Positions 43,016 through 51,845 of a stretch of 64,000 bases of DNA are shown in pieces. The number at the start of each line of letters is the position of its first letter. Position 1 is the stretch's first letter. Below the pieces are notes generated by a model that saw only the letters and a program-made list of their open reading frames with translations, made no database searches and was not told the DNA's origin. Source of the stretch: Clostridia bacterium (GTDB taxonomy: Bacteria > Bacillota > Clostridia > Oscillospirales > CAG-272); NCBI GenBank assembly GCA_017520505.1, contig JAFXFN010000001.1, positions 1 through 64,000 on the forward strand. Direction: 5' to 3'. A program made the position numbers and the translations under genes.

Positions 43016-43477
43016 ATGGAAAAACGAAAAAAAATTGTACTGTCAATCGGATTTGCATTAATTTTGATTACATGTATTGTACATGTTGTTTTATTTATTC
43101 ATGAAAACACAATTGAACCGGTAGGTTTCTTTGATAAACGCATAAATGTTCCTTTTTATTTTATATTTGTCTTTCCGATAATACCGGAAGAATTTTTATT
43201 ATTGATAAGTGTGTATCAACTTATATGTTATAGTCCGAAAATTCCGGCTAAAATCTGTCATATCATTTCTATCGTTGTTCTTTGTGTTGCTTTGGTTTTT
43301 CAATTGTTAGTATTCACAGGAGTCATAACATATGATATAATGCCGAACGGACCAACAGCGGCAAGTTCACGTTTTGCGAGACTGATTTTATTAACTGAAT
43401 GGCCGGTGATTTTCTTATCAATCATTTTAGAAAGTGTAAAAAGCGGGATAAAATTCAGACCGAATAATATTGGCTGA
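43016..43477 (+). CDS. hypothetical four-helix membrane protein
   Basis: A 153-residue hydrophobic protein with four likely membrane helices (about 9-28, 47-68, 82-104 and 123-142), a basic N-terminus (MEKRKKI) and no cysteine-rich or enzymatic motif I recognise. TAGGAG precedes the ATG. It is AT-richer than its neighbours. Own promoter and terminator. Confidence 0.65.
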   Translation: MEKRKKIVLSIGFALILITCIVHVVLFIHENTIEPVGFFDKRINVPFYFIFVFPIIPEEFLLLISVYQLICYSPKIPAKICHIISIVVLCVALVFQLLVFTGVITYDIMPNGPTAASSRFARLILLTEWPVIFLSIILESVKSGIKFRPNNIG

Positions 43478-43510
43478 AATTGATCTGTAGTCGCAGAAAA
43501 AATAAAAACA

Positions 43511-43546
43511 AATCGGCGGAGATATTTTTCTCCGTCGATTTTTGAT
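43511..43546 (+). terminator. terminator of the membrane protein gene
   Basis: aatcggcggaga (43511-43522) and tctccgtcgatt (43529-43540) followed by TTTTGATT. Confidence 0.8.
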
Positions 43547-43570
43547 TATTGGCGTAAACATAAAATGCAA

Positions 43571-43597
43571 CGAAAAAGGGCGATTCGCAAATCGCCC
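43571..43597 (-). terminator. terminator of the rpmH-jag cluster
   Basis: Minus strand gggcgatt and aatcgccc (43597-43578) followed by TTTTTCG, 33 bases after the jag stop. Confidence 0.8.
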
Positions 43598-43629
43598 CCA
43601 CGAAGTCCTTGTGAGAACCTCGAATTTAA

Positions 43630-44277
43630 TTATGCCTGTGTTTTTTTGTCGAGTGCAACTACGACCTTGCGGTTAGATTCCTGACCTACAGAGAATGTAG
43701 TAATGCCTTCGATACCCTGAATTTCAGAGTGGATGATACGTCTTTCCTGCGCCGGCATAGGCTCAAGAGTTACGTTTCTTCTTGTTCTTCTTACTCTCTC
43801 CGCTGTTCTTCTTGCAAGCGCACGGAGTGTATCCTCACGCTTTGCACGGTAATTTTCGATGTCAACCACGATTCTTGTATACGCTCTGTCATCGTTTTCA
43901 CCGTCTTTTTTGTTTGCGGCAAGATTTGTAAGATACTGGAGCGAATCAAGCGTGTCGCCGTGGTGACCGATGAGGATGCCTGCATCCTCGCCGCTGATGC
44001 TGATGGTTGCGCCGTCGTTGTTTTCAACAACGTTTACTTCAGCTGAAAGCTCCATATTTTTGATAAGTGTTTTTATAAATTCTGTTGCTGTTTTAAGCGG
44101 GGGCACGGTATAAGAAACCTTTACCTTTGCGGGGGTTGCACCCATACCGAGGAAGCCTTTTTTCGCTTCTTCAACAACTTCGTAGGTAACGTCGGAAAGC
44201 TCAACTCCGAGCTGTGCGCAAGCATCTGCAAGTGCAATCTCAGTCGTTTTTCCGACAACTGTAATTTCCTTTTTCAT
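43630..44277 (-). CDS. jag: Jag/KhpB RNA-binding protein
   Basis: A 215-residue protein with an N-terminal Jag_N domain (FLGMGATPAKVKVSY), a KH domain (SGEDAGILIGHHGDTLDSLQ) and a C-terminal R3H domain (ERRIIHSEIQGIEGITTFS). It binds RNA and in pneumococci affects cell length together with KhpA. It follows yidC, the conserved order near the chromosome origin of Firmicutes. Confidence 0.95.
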   Translation of the reverse strand: MKKEITVVGKTTEIALADACAQLGVELSDVTYEVVEEAKKGFLGMGATPAKVKVSYTVPPLKTATEFIKTLIKNMELSAEVNVVENNDGATISISGEDAGILIGHHGDTLDSLQYLTNLAANKKDGENDDRAYTRIVVDIENYRAKREDTLRALARRTAERVRRTRRNVTLEPMPAQERRIIHSEIQGIEGITTFSVGQESNRKVVVALDKKTQA

Positions 44278-44316
44278 TTTGTCTCCGACCGCTTATGCGG
44301 TAATTTGATTTTTGAA

Positions 44317-45537
44317 TTATTCCTCGCCGTCGTTCTCTTTTTTGTCGTCTTTAAGCTCCGCTTTTGCTATTGACTTTTTGCCCTGTTCGTTTTTCTTTTG
44401 GAATACGGAGTCATCCTCCATACTGTCGTCAGCTTTACGTCTGGGGATATATTCCTCGTCATCGTCAATGTGGTGCAGTGAACGCTTGGGATTTTCCTTT
44501 TTCTCTGCCGCCTGAGCCTTTTTAGCCGCTGCCGCTTCCTTTTCGGCTTCCTTCTGCATCTGTCTTATCTCCTCATCCGTAAGCTTCGGAATGGGGTACA
44601 TTTTAGAAAGAAGTATCTGCTGGCCAAGACCGAGCACGTTCTGGTATACCCAGTAGAAAGCAAGCGCTGTGGGAAGGCTGTAGCTGATGAAGGCGGAAAG
44701 TGCGGGCATCATTATATCCATCATCTTCATGGACATATTGTTTGCCGCATCCTGCGACGCCATAGGCTGATATGTGAATTTCTTCTGTATCTTCATTGTG
44801 AAGTACATAGCAAGAAATACGATAACGGGAACGAGCAAGTAAAGTCCCGATGCGAGATTCGGCGCTTTGCCGAGGTCGATAAATCCGAAAAGATTGAAGT
44901 TCGGAAGATCGGGGGAATTGAGTCTTGCTGCAATATCAGAGCAATACGTGCTCCAATCCGATATTGCCGCACCGCTTACGTCAACCGCACCCTCGGGAAC
45001 GATACCGTCCTTGGGGAAAGCGTTGATTATAGATTCCGCACCGTTTTTGTTGATATAACTGAGTACGTTAATAGCGGCGGTATACGTTGAATTGACAACA
45101 CCGTTAAGATATCCCGTTGCACGGTTATACGCCTCTGTTATCGTTTCGATCTGTGCTGTTGAGAAACGGCACACGTAATAAAGCGGATTCTGAATGATGG
45201 AATAAAGCGACAAAAGCACGGGAAGCTGTATAAGCATGGGAAGGCATCCGCCGAACTGGCTGTAGCCCTCTTTCTGATACATTTCCTGTATCTCCATTGT
45301 CATCTTCTGCTGTGTTTGTTTATCCGTACGGCCTCTGTATTTCTTGCGTATTGCAAGCTCCTTAGGGCGAAGCTGTGCGGATTTCACCGAGTTTTTCTGC
45401 TGCTTGATACTGAGTGGGAAAAGAATGATCTTAACGATCAGCGCAAACAGAAAAAGCGCCAGTGCGTAGTTATGGAACGATATTTTATCGCAAAATATCA
45501 TTACATATTTAAGTATTTCGGCAAGCCAATCGAACAT
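44317..45537 (-). CDS. yidC: YidC/Oxa1 membrane protein insertase
   Basis: A 406-residue insertase with the membrane core ALALFLFALIVKIILFPLSI, then a basic coiled region (SAQLRPKELAIRKKYRGRTD), the FGGCLPMLIQLPVLLSLYS segment and two C-terminal helices (MMPALSAFISYSLPTALAFY). A charged cytoplasmic tail of about 80 residues rich in Lys and Glu follows. It lacks a Gram-negative periplasmic domain, but an inserted extracytoplasmic loop (about 150-205) is larger than usual. No lipobox is obvious at the N-terminus. Confidence 0.94.
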   Translation of the reverse strand: MFDWLAEILKYVMIFCDKISFHNYALALFLFALIVKIILFPLSIKQQKNSVKSAQLRPKELAIRKKYRGRTDKQTQQKMTMEIQEMYQKEGYSQFGGCLPMLIQLPVLLSLYSIIQNPLYYVCRFSTAQIETITEAYNRATGYLNGVVNSTYTAAINVLSYINKNGAESIINAFPKDGIVPEGAVDVSGAAISDWSTYCSDIAARLNSPDLPNFNLFGFIDLGKAPNLASGLYLLVPVIVFLAMYFTMKIQKKFTYQPMASQDAANNMSMKMMDIMMPALSAFISYSLPTALAFYWVYQNVLGLGQQILLSKMYPIPKLTDEEIRQMQKEAEKEAAAAKKAQAAEKKENPKRSLHHIDDDEEYIPRRKADDSMEDDSVFQKKNEQGKKSIAKAELKDDKKENDGEE

Positions 45538-45545
45538 TTAATGCC

Positions 45546-45794
45546 TTACTCCTCTTTTTTTCGCTGTGGCGGGCGTATGCCTTTTTCGGGTACGGGATCG
45601 TAACCGCCTTTACAAAAAGGGTTACAACGCAGTATCCGCCAAACACTCAGGCACAGTCCCATAAAAAATCCTCGTTTGGAAAAAGCCTCGTACGCATATT
45701 GCGAGCACGAGGGTGTGAACCTGCAGCATCTCGGCTTGATAGGGGAAATAAAACGCTGATATATACGTATAATAAACATAAAAACGTATTTCAT
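45546..45794 (-). CDS. yidD: YidD membrane protein insertion efficiency factor
   Basis: An 82-residue protein with the family sequence [20 protein letters not shown] followed by [11 protein letters not shown] and [17 protein letters not shown]. It helps YidC-dependent insertion. It overlaps rnpA by 4 bases. Confidence 0.93.
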   Translation of the reverse strand: MKYVFMFIIRIYQRFISPIKPRCCRFTPSCSQYAYEAFSKRGFFMGLCLSVWRILRCNPFCKGGYDPVPEKGIRPPQRKKEE

Positions 45795-46168
45795 TCAATT
45801 ATCATTCCCGTTTTTCTGAAAGCTTCCGTCAGGTCTTTAAACACTTCGTCGGTTTTTGCTTTTGTTGCCGCACCTCTTGCGGCGATAACGACAAGCTGAC
45901 CTGTTTTTACGTTATATTCTTTTTGGGCTTTATAGTATGCCTCACGCATAACTCTCTTTGCTCTGTTACGCAAAGGAGCACCGCCGAGCTTCTTGGTGAC
46001 GGTAAAACCGACACGGTTAATCCTCAATTTTAACGGATGCGCCCGCTGTAAACGGGAAGCGTGATAATCGGGTAAAACATAAACACAGACCGTATGCGTA
46101 ATGGCTTTTTTGCCTTTTGCATAGGCCTTGGAAAACAAATGGTTTTCAGTAATGGCGTAAAGCTTCAT
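45791..46168 (-). CDS. rnpA: ribonuclease P protein component
   Basis: A 125-residue basic protein assisting the RNase P RNA in tRNA 5' maturation. [35 protein letters not shown] and the RNR motif region followed by VMREAYY are diagnostic. It is downstream of rpmH with a 123-base spacer that holds two hairpins. Confidence 0.94.
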   Translation of the reverse strand: MKLYAITENHLFSKAYAKGKKAITHTVCVYVLPDYHASRLQRAHPLKLRINRVGFTVTKKLGGAPLRNRAKRVMREAYYKAQKEYNVKTGQLVVIAARGAATKAKTDEVFKDLTEAFRKTGMIIE

Positions 46169-46212
46169 TTACCAAGTCCTGCCTCGGTACAAATTTTGTA
46201 AATAAAAGTATG

Positions 46213-46266
46213 CCCCCGTTTTATCAAAAAACGAGGGATGGGCTGATGACATTATGTCAACAGCCC
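46213..46266 (-). other. two hairpins in the rpmH-rnpA spacer
   Basis: gggctg (46240-46245) pairs with cagccc (46261-46266) and continues inward as tgacat/atgtca. Next to it cccccgtttt pairs with aaaacgaggg (46213-46237). On the minus strand these could attenuate or process the transcript between rpmH and rnpA. Confidence 0.45.
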
Positions 46267-46291
46267 TTTGAAAACATTTTTTTCGCAAGAA

Positions 46292-46426
46292 TTAATAAGT
46301 AAGTCTTGCTCTGCCCTTAGCGCGACGACGCTTGAGGACTTTTCTGCCGTTAGCAGTCTTCATTCTCTTTCTGAAGCCATGTTCTTTCTTTCTCTGGCGT
46401 TTCTTAGGCTGATATGTTCTGAGCAT
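46292..46426 (-). CDS. rpmH: 50S ribosomal protein L34
   Basis: A 44-residue, very basic protein [20 protein letters not shown], continuing to [15 protein letters not shown] precedes the ATG at 46426; the longer frame to 46558 is not credible, since it crosses the promoter. Head of the rpmH-rnpA-yidD-yidC-jag cluster. Confidence 0.97.
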   Translation of the reverse strand: MLRTYQPKKRQRKKEHGFRKRMKTANGRKVLKRRRAKGRARLTY

Positions 46427-46529
46427 TTTGGAACCTCCTTTGTAATAAGCGGAATAATTATATACAGATGCCCCGATTACAGCACCGACATAATCAATCA
46501 TTCTGCCCTTTATACGGGCAAGCGGATTT

Positions 46530-46558
46530 ATTATAGAACAAAGGGTGTGTTTTGTCAA
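46530..46558 (-). promoter_or_regulatory. sigma-A promoter of rpmH
   Basis: Minus strand TTGACA (46558-46553), a 17-base spacer and TATAAT (46535-46530). The leader is about 100 bases. No cluster of DnaA boxes is seen in the intergenic region up to 46702. Confidence 0.88.
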
Positions 46559-46702
46559 TAGTTATTGCGATTTTATTTTGTAAATTTTTTAAGAATCGGT
46601 ATTTTTCCATAAAAAACCACGGATATTTGTATTTTCCCACGGAAAAACTAATCTCGGCGCAGTAAGAAAGACACTGCGCAATTAAGAAAGGATATACGGA
46701 CT

Positions 46703-46999
46703 ATGAGAAAAATATATTTACCGATTCTTGCTTTGGCAGTGTCACTTTCGTTTTGCGCATGCGGAACAGATGATATGGGCACGGGAACATCAGACGGTAC
46801 AAAAGCACCGTCAACAAGCAAGGTAACGGACAGAGTTACGGAGCGTGTAACGGACGAAGTGACTGTTTATGAAACAATACCTTCCACAGATGACGTAAGC
46901 GACACCGTTAACGACGGTGATAGTGGCGGTCTTCCCGAAATAGTAACCGATGCCGTGAGCGACATCAGAGGCTTCTTTGGAAGAATGACCGACAAATAA
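46703..46999 (+). CDS. small Thr/Val/Asp-rich lipoprotein
   Basis: A 98-residue lipoprotein with lipobox SFCAC (Cys20), then a low-complexity stretch (KVTDRVTERVTDEVTVYETI) of VT(D/E) repeats and a short amphipathic end (VSDIRGFFGRM). AAAGGAT precedes the ATG. No known family; similar short spacer-like lipoproteins are common in Clostridia. Confidence 0.7.
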   Translation: MRKIYLPILALAVSLSFCACGTDDMGTGTSDGTKAPSTSKVTDRVTERVTDEVTVYETIPSTDDVSDTVNDGDSGGLPEIVTDAVSDIRGFFGRMTDK

Positions 47000-47003
47000 T
47001 CAA

Positions 47004-47042
47004 AAAATACCGATGCGGATTTATTTTTTCGCATCGGTATTT
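47004..47042 (+). terminator. terminator of the small lipoprotein gene
   Basis: aaataccgatgcg and cgcatcggtattt form a 13-base stem around an AT loop, with T-residues following. Confidence 0.8.
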
Positions 47043-47056
47043 GAATTTCAAAACGT

Positions 47057-47306
47057 GCCGTCCAGTTCGCTTTGCGAACTGATTGGCGCCGACCTCTCGC
47101 CGATTTCAAACGGGTCGTCCGGTTCGCTTTGCGAACTGATTGGCGCCGCCCCCTTGTCGATTCCAAACGGGTCGTCCGGTTCGCTTTGCGAACTGATTGG
47201 CGCCGACCCCTCGCCGATTCCAAACGGGTCGTCCGGTTCGCTTTGCGAACTGATTGGCGCCGACCCCTTGTCGATTCCAAACGGGTCGTCGAGGGCGCCG
47301 ACCCCT
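47057..47306. repeat. 57-bp tandem repeat, four copies plus a partial one
   Basis: Copies at 47057-47113, 47114-47170, 47171-47227 and 47228-47284, with a shortened fifth to 47306. Each holds the palindrome gttcgctttgcgaac (6-base arms, TTT loop) and gattggcgcc. Copies 2 and 4 carry cttgtcgatt, copies 1 and 3 ctcgccgatt, so variants alternate. Because 57 is a multiple of three, frames on both strands stay open as 19-residue repeats, but these look like artefacts. The array abuts the stop codon of rarA. Confidence 0.9.
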
Positions 47307-48561
47307 ACTTTATTTTATCCCAATATGCTTTTGCGGCTTGCTCCGTTTTGTTTGAGCCGTATTCATAGTATATTCTGTCCTTGATGTCGTCGGGCAGGTA
47401 CTGCTGTTTTACATAATCGTTTTCGTAAGCGTGAGGATATTTATACCCTATGCCGTGGCCGAGCGTTTGCGCACCTGCGTAATGGCTGTCGAGCAGGTGG
47501 TCGGGGATATTTTTACCAAGTCCCTGCGATATATCCGCCGCCGCACGCTCGTACGCTTCGAGCGCCGTAACGGATTTGGGCGACGTTGCAAGCATCACAA
47601 CACAGTTTGCAAGCGGAATTCTCGCCTCGGGTATTCCGAGGGTGAGTGCCTGCTGACAGCAAGCGTAAGTTATTGCCGATGCCATCGGGTATGCCGCACC
47701 GATGTCCTCAGAGGCAATTACCGACAGACGGCGCACGACGCTCAAAAGCTCACCTGCGCCAAGCAGCTTTGCAAGATAAAACACAGATGCATCGGGATCA
47801 GATCCTCTTATAGACTTCTGAAGCGCAGAAAGCAGATCGTAATGGCTGTCGCCGTCCTTTGCAAATGCGCCTTGTCCTCTCATTGCATCGGGAATGAACT
47901 TATCCGCAAGCTCACGTGTTATCTCATTTTCTGAGGCATACCAGATATGCTCAAGCATACCGATGGAGCGTCTGACGTCACCTCCGCACACGGATGCGAT
48001 ATATTCAAGAATATCGGTATTACACGCAATGCTTTTATTATTTTCATTATTTAAGAGATTCAACGCCTTTTCAAGTCTTACGGCGCACATTTTCGGTGTG
48101 ACGGGCTTGAATTCAAACACGGCACTTCGGGAAATAACGGCGCTGTAGACCGAGAAAAACGGATTTTCAGCCGTTGAAGCGATAAGCGTTATACGTCCGT
48201 CCTCGATGTATTCCAAAAGCGACTGCTGCTGTTTTTTATTGAAATACTGTATTTCATCGAGGTACAGCAGTATTCCGCCCTCTCCCATTGCCGAATCCGT
48301 TTGCTCTGCAATGCTCTTGACGTCGGCAAGCGATGCCGTCGTGGCATTGAGCTTGTACATCGTCATATTTGATTTTTTTGCAATTATATTGGCACTCGTC
48401 GTTTTGCCCGTTCCGGGAGGGCCGTAGAATATCATATTCGTAAGATACCCCGACTCCGTCATTTTGCGAAGCGAGCCGTTTTTGCCGAACAAATGCTCCT
48501 GCCCTACGATATCGTCAAATTCCTCGGGCCTCATTCTGTCAGCCAATGGACGTATTATCAT
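47305..48561 (-). CDS. rarA: replication-associated recombination protein A (AAA ATPase)
   Basis: A 418-residue clamp-loader-like ATPase acting at stalled forks. RMRPEEFDDIVGQEHLFG, Walker A YGPPGTGKTTSANI, Walker B ILLYLDEIQYF and sensor 1 IASTAENPFF are present; the C-terminal tetramerisation part ends with an LPDDIKDRIYYEYG-type segment. Length as in the MgsA/RarA family. Confidence 0.94.
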   Translation of the reverse strand: MIIRPLADRMRPEEFDDIVGQEHLFGKNGSLRKMTESGYLTNMIFYGPPGTGKTTSANIIAKKSNMTMYKLNATTASLADVKSIAEQTDSAMGEGGILLYLDEIQYFNKKQQQSLLEYIEDGRITLIASTAENPFFSVYSAVISRSAVFEFKPVTPKMCAVRLEKALNLLNNENNKSIACNTDILEYIASVCGGDVRRSIGMLEHIWYASENEITRELADKFIPDAMRGQGAFAKDGDSHYDLLSALQKSIRGSDPDASVFYLAKLLGAGELLSVVRRLSVIASEDIGAAYPMASAITYACCQQALTLGIPEARIPLANCVVMLATSPKSVTALEAYERAAADISQGLGKNIPDHLLDSHYAGAQTLGHGIGYKYPHAYENDYVKQQYLPDDIKDRIYYEYGSNKTEQAAKAYWDKIK

Positions 48562-48618
48562 ATATTTCTCCGAAATTTATTTATACACATCATAACACCA
48601 TCACCGGTACATTCGAAG

Positions 48619-48677
48619 CACCTGCCTTCTCCGGTGGGAGAAGGTGGCACGCAACAAGTTGCGTGACGGATGAGGTG
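48619..48677. repeat. REP-like element with three nested hairpins
   Basis: Outer arms cacct (48619-48623) and aggtg (48673-48677) enclose ccttctcc/gggagaagg (48625-48632, 48636-48644) and cacgcaac/gttgcgtg (48648-48655, 48658-48665). The compact cloverleaf-like shape matches interspersed REP-type repeats common in Clostridia. Confidence 0.6.
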
Positions 48678-48758
48678 TTTGAAATCAATTCATTACAATA
48701 TTATACACCCACCGCACCGAATCGTCAAGTGAGGCGGTGAATTTTAATAATTAATTCA

Positions 48759-48787
48759 TTGACACGGTGTTTTTTGTATGGTAAAAT
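48759..48787 (+). promoter_or_regulatory. promoter of the 5'-nucleotidase gene
   Basis: TTGACA (48759-48764), a 17-base spacer and TAAAAT (48782-48787), about 29 bases before the start codon. Confidence 0.8.
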
Positions 48788-48815
48788 CGTCTTAATGAAT
48801 ATAATGGAGAATAAT

Positions 48816-50354
48816 ATGAAAAAAATACTTTTTATTTTACTTGCCGTTTCCCTTATTCTTTCATCGTGCTTCGACAATACAGCCGATGAAAGCACGAATG
48901 CGGAAACAAAGGCTGATGAGGTGATCGACAGCAGCTGCTTCCACGCAGATGATGACGATAACGGAAAATGTGACAAATGCACGGGCTCTGTTTTAGCAAC
49001 GCTTGATTTTTATGCTATAAATGACTTACACGGAAAATTCGTCGACACATCGGCAAACGAGGGTGTTGACGAGCTGACGACATATCTTAAAAACTGCACG
49101 TCTGCAGACGATCACTCCGTCATTCTTTCATCGGGCGATATGTGGCAGGGTACGTCGGAATCAAACCTCACGAAGGGTAAGCTTATAACCGATTGGATGA
49201 ATGAAATCGACGTCGTCAGTATGACGCTCGGCAACCACGAATTTGACTGGGGATGTGAATTCATAAAGGAAAACAAGGAAATAGCGGAATTCCCATTTCT
49301 TGCGATAAACGTATACGACAGAACGACAAAACAGCGTGCGGACTTTTGCACTCCGTCGGTTCTCGTGCAAAGAGGTAACGTCACAATAGGTATCATCGGT
49401 GCTATCGGTGACTGCTATTCGTCAATTTCGCCTGACAAGGTTGAGGACGTTTTCTTCAAAACAGGTGACGAGCTGACAAACCTTGTCAAAACGGAATCAA
49501 CTAAGCTTCGTGCCGACGGTGCGGACATCATCGTTTATTCGCTTCACGACGGCTACGGCAGAACGAAAGGCGGTGTTTCGTCAGTTTTCGGAAATGAAAT
49601 TGCATCGTATTACGACATAAGCCTCTCACGTGACGGCTACGTTGACCTCGTATTTGAAGGTCACACGCACAGAAGCTACGTGCTTAAAGATCCTTACGGT
49701 GTGTATCACCTGCAGGACGGCGGTGACAACCAGGGCATTTCGCACGTTGAGGTAGAGGTCAATTTTGCCAACTCAAACGTGAAGACGGGCACGGCTGAAT
49801 TCATATCCATTGACAAGTACGATTCATTGAAGGATGACCCCATCGTTTCCGAGCTTCTTGAAAAATACAAGGACGACATTGCGCAGGGCGGTCTTTCAAT
49901 AGGAAATAATAAATATAAAAGAAGCGGCGATGAAATGCGCCGACTCGTTGCAGAAACGTACTACAAAAAAGGCGTTGAAAAATGGGGCAGCCGTTACGAT
50001 ATCGTCCTCGGCGGAGGATTCGTTTCGATAAGAAGCCCCGGTTATCTTGCAAAGGGCGAGGTGACGTATGCAATGGTGCAAACACTTTTCCCGTTTGACA
50101 ATCCGCTCGTGCTTTGCAGTATCAAAGGCTCTGACCTTTTAAACAAGTTCATTAACACAAACAACTCAAATTATTTCGTTTACTGCAAGGAAGACCTCGG
50201 GCAGATAGACAAAAACGGTACATACTACGTGGTGGTCGACACCTATACATCGCAGTATGCACCGAACAATCTTAAAGAAATCGAAATGTACAGTGAAAGC
50301 ATTTTCGCCCGTGACTTAGTGGCTGACTACATTGCCGCAGGTGGTCTTTCCTGA
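48816..50354 (+). CDS. 5'-nucleotidase/2',3'-cyclic phosphodiesterase family lipoprotein
   Basis: A 512-residue surface lipoprotein (lipobox LILSSC, Cys18). The metallophosphatase domain shows INDLHGKF, GDMWQGTSESN, TLGNHEFDWG and FEGHTHRSY, the five metal-binding blocks of the 5'-nucleotidase family; the C-terminal substrate domain (about 370-512) has GGGFVSIRSPG and NPLVLCSIKGSDLL. A short Cys/Asp-rich segment after the anchor (CFHADDDDNGKCDKCTG) may bind metal. It probably salvages phosphate or nucleosides from extracellular nucleotides. TGGAGAA precedes the ATG; the frame upstream overlaps the promoter. Confidence 0.9.
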   Translation: MKKILFILLAVSLILSSCFDNTADESTNAETKADEVIDSSCFHADDDDNGKCDKCTGSVLATLDFYAINDLHGKFVDTSANEGVDELTTYLKNCTSADDHSVILSSGDMWQGTSESNLTKGKLITDWMNEIDVVSMTLGNHEFDWGCEFIKENKEIAEFPFLAINVYDRTTKQRADFCTPSVLVQRGNVTIGIIGAIGDCYSSISPDKVEDVFFKTGDELTNLVKTESTKLRADGADIIVYSLHDGYGRTKGGVSSVFGNEIASYYDISLSRDGYVDLVFEGHTHRSYVLKDPYGVYHLQDGGDNQGISHVEVEVNFANSNVKTGTAEFISIDKYDSLKDDPIVSELLEKYKDDIAQGGLSIGNNKYKRSGDEMRRLVAETYYKKGVEKWGSRYDIVLGGGFVSIRSPGYLAKGEVTYAMVQTLFPFDNPLVLCSIKGSDLLNKFINTNNSNYFVYCKEDLGQIDKNGTYYVVVDTYTSQYAPNNLKEIEMYSESIFARDLVADYIAAGGLS

Positions 50355-50358
50355 CAGA

Positions 50359-51825
50359 TCATTTACATCTCGGACGCATAGCGGCGGAAACACGGAGCGC
50401 AAAATCCTTATCCGCCGCTTCAAAATATGAAAGCACACGTTTAATGATGTCGTGACGGCAGAGCTTCAGCTCTACGGCGATGTTATCGGCAAGCGTGTTC
50501 TTTTCTTTTTCCGTCATACCTCTGTATCTTTCACCCGCTTGTGTGAAATAATCGGGAGGTATAACGGGATGCGCTTCAACGCTTCCCTGTGCGCAAACGG
50601 GCTTAGGCGTCTTTATTTGCGAGACCTCAGGGCGGTTATTCGCAAGGCTGTTGGGGGAGTAGTTTATCGGACTCGGATTGAAAACGTACGTCATTTCGCC
50701 GTCACGCTGATTGTTTTCGGGCATAAACTTCGGTCTGTTTACCGGAAGCTGTGCAAAGTTCGTGCCTATTCTGTAACGCTGTGTGTCGAGGTATGAAAAA
50801 ACTCTGCCCTGAAGCATTTTGTCGTTTGAAAACTCAATGCCCGGTACTATATTTGCAGGACAGAACGCCGACTGCTCGACCTCTGCAAAAAAGCTTTTGG
50901 GGTTTCTGTTAAGCGTCATCATACCGACACGGATAAGGGGAAAGTCACGCTCGCTCCACACCTTTGTGTCATCAAGTATGTTGAAGCTTTGGTGAGATGC
51001 TTCCTCCTCCGTCATAAGCTGAACGCAAAGCTCATACTTCGGGTAGTCGCCCCTTTCTATCGCTTCGTAAAGCAGCCGCACCGCAATATCGGGGTCGGCA
51101 CCTGCTAAATATTCAGCCTCTTGTCTTGTTATCGTTTCGATTCCCTGCTGTGTTTTCCAATGGTATTTTACGTATCTTCTTTCGCCCCTTGCGTTTACCC
51201 AAACGAAGGTGTTTACGCCGAAGCCGTCAACGTGGCGGTAATCCTTTATCGTGCCTCTGTCGGAATAAAGCCACGTTATCATATGCGTGGCTTCGGGGGA
51301 AAGTGACACGAAATCCCAGAAGCGCTCGCTGTCACGCAGGTTTGTGTCGGGTGACGGCTTCAGTGAATGTATGACGTCGGGGAATTTGATAGCATCGCTT
51401 ATGAAGAAAACGGGGATGTCGTTTCCGACAAGGTCGTATATTCCGTGGTCGGTGTAAAACTTCACGGCAAAGCCTCTGGGATCACGCACGGTATCAGCCG
51501 AGCCCCTGCCGCCGATGACCGTCGAAAAACGCACGAAAACGTCAGTCTGCTTGCAGGGGGACTGCAGAAAATCAGCAGACGTGTACTTGCTCATGCTCTG
51601 ATAAGGCTTAAATACGCCGTATGCGCCCGCACCCTTGGCGTGCACGACACGCTCGGGCGTTCTTTCACGGTCGAAATGAGCCATTTTATCTATAAATCTT
51701 ACGTCCTCTAAAACAGCGGGGCCGTTTTCGCCCACGGTTAAAGTATTCGTATCATTCGTTATAGGTCTGCCCAGCGAATCCGTCATATAGCCGGGCATAT
51801 TTAAATTGTGTTTAAAGTTATCCAT
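50359..51825 (-). CDS. katA: monofunctional heme catalase
   Basis: A 488-residue clade 3-size catalase decomposing H2O2. The distal-side block RVVHAKGAGAYGVFKPY (catalytic His), RDPRGFAVKFYTDHGIYDLV (with the Asn of GNDIPVFFI) and the proximal heme ligand Tyr in RVFSYLDTQRYRIG are intact. Its presence in an otherwise anaerobic gene set (class III reductase) points to oxygen tolerance. Own promoter at 51846-51874; AAAGGAGG precedes the ATG. Ends 4 bases from the convergent 5'-nucleotidase gene. Confidence 0.95.
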   Translation of the reverse strand: MDNFKHNLNMPGYMTDSLGRPITNDTNTLTVGENGPAVLEDVRFIDKMAHFDRERTPERVVHAKGAGAYGVFKPYQSMSKYTSADFLQSPCKQTDVFVRFSTVIGGRGSADTVRDPRGFAVKFYTDHGIYDLVGNDIPVFFISDAIKFPDVIHSLKPSPDTNLRDSERFWDFVSLSPEATHMITWLYSDRGTIKDYRHVDGFGVNTFVWVNARGERRYVKYHWKTQQGIETITRQEAEYLAGADPDIAVRLLYEAIERGDYPKYELCVQLMTEEEASHQSFNILDDTKVWSERDFPLIRVGMMTLNRNPKSFFAEVEQSAFCPANIVPGIEFSNDKMLQGRVFSYLDTQRYRIGTNFAQLPVNRPKFMPENNQRDGEMTYVFNPSPINYSPNSLANNRPEVSQIKTPKPVCAQGSVEAHPVIPPDYFTQAGERYRGMTEKEKNTLADNIAVELKLCRHDIIKRVLSYFEAADKDFALRVSAAMRPRCK

Positions 51826-51845
51826 ATAAAGCCTCCTTTACTTAA

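Noticed and set aside
46427-46702. Replication origin next to rpmH.
   Set aside because: No dnaA or dnaN gene and no cluster of TTATCCACA-like boxes; the cluster appears to be separated from the origin here.
47057-47306. CRISPR array considered for the regular repeats.
   Set aside because: The 57-bp units are contiguous and near-identical with no unique spacers, and no cas genes are present.
46867-47384. Long frames on both strands with 19-residue repeats over the tandem array.
   Set aside because: The unit length is a multiple of three, so frames stay open automatically; there are no ribosome sites, and the plus-strand lipoprotein and terminator occupy the edge.
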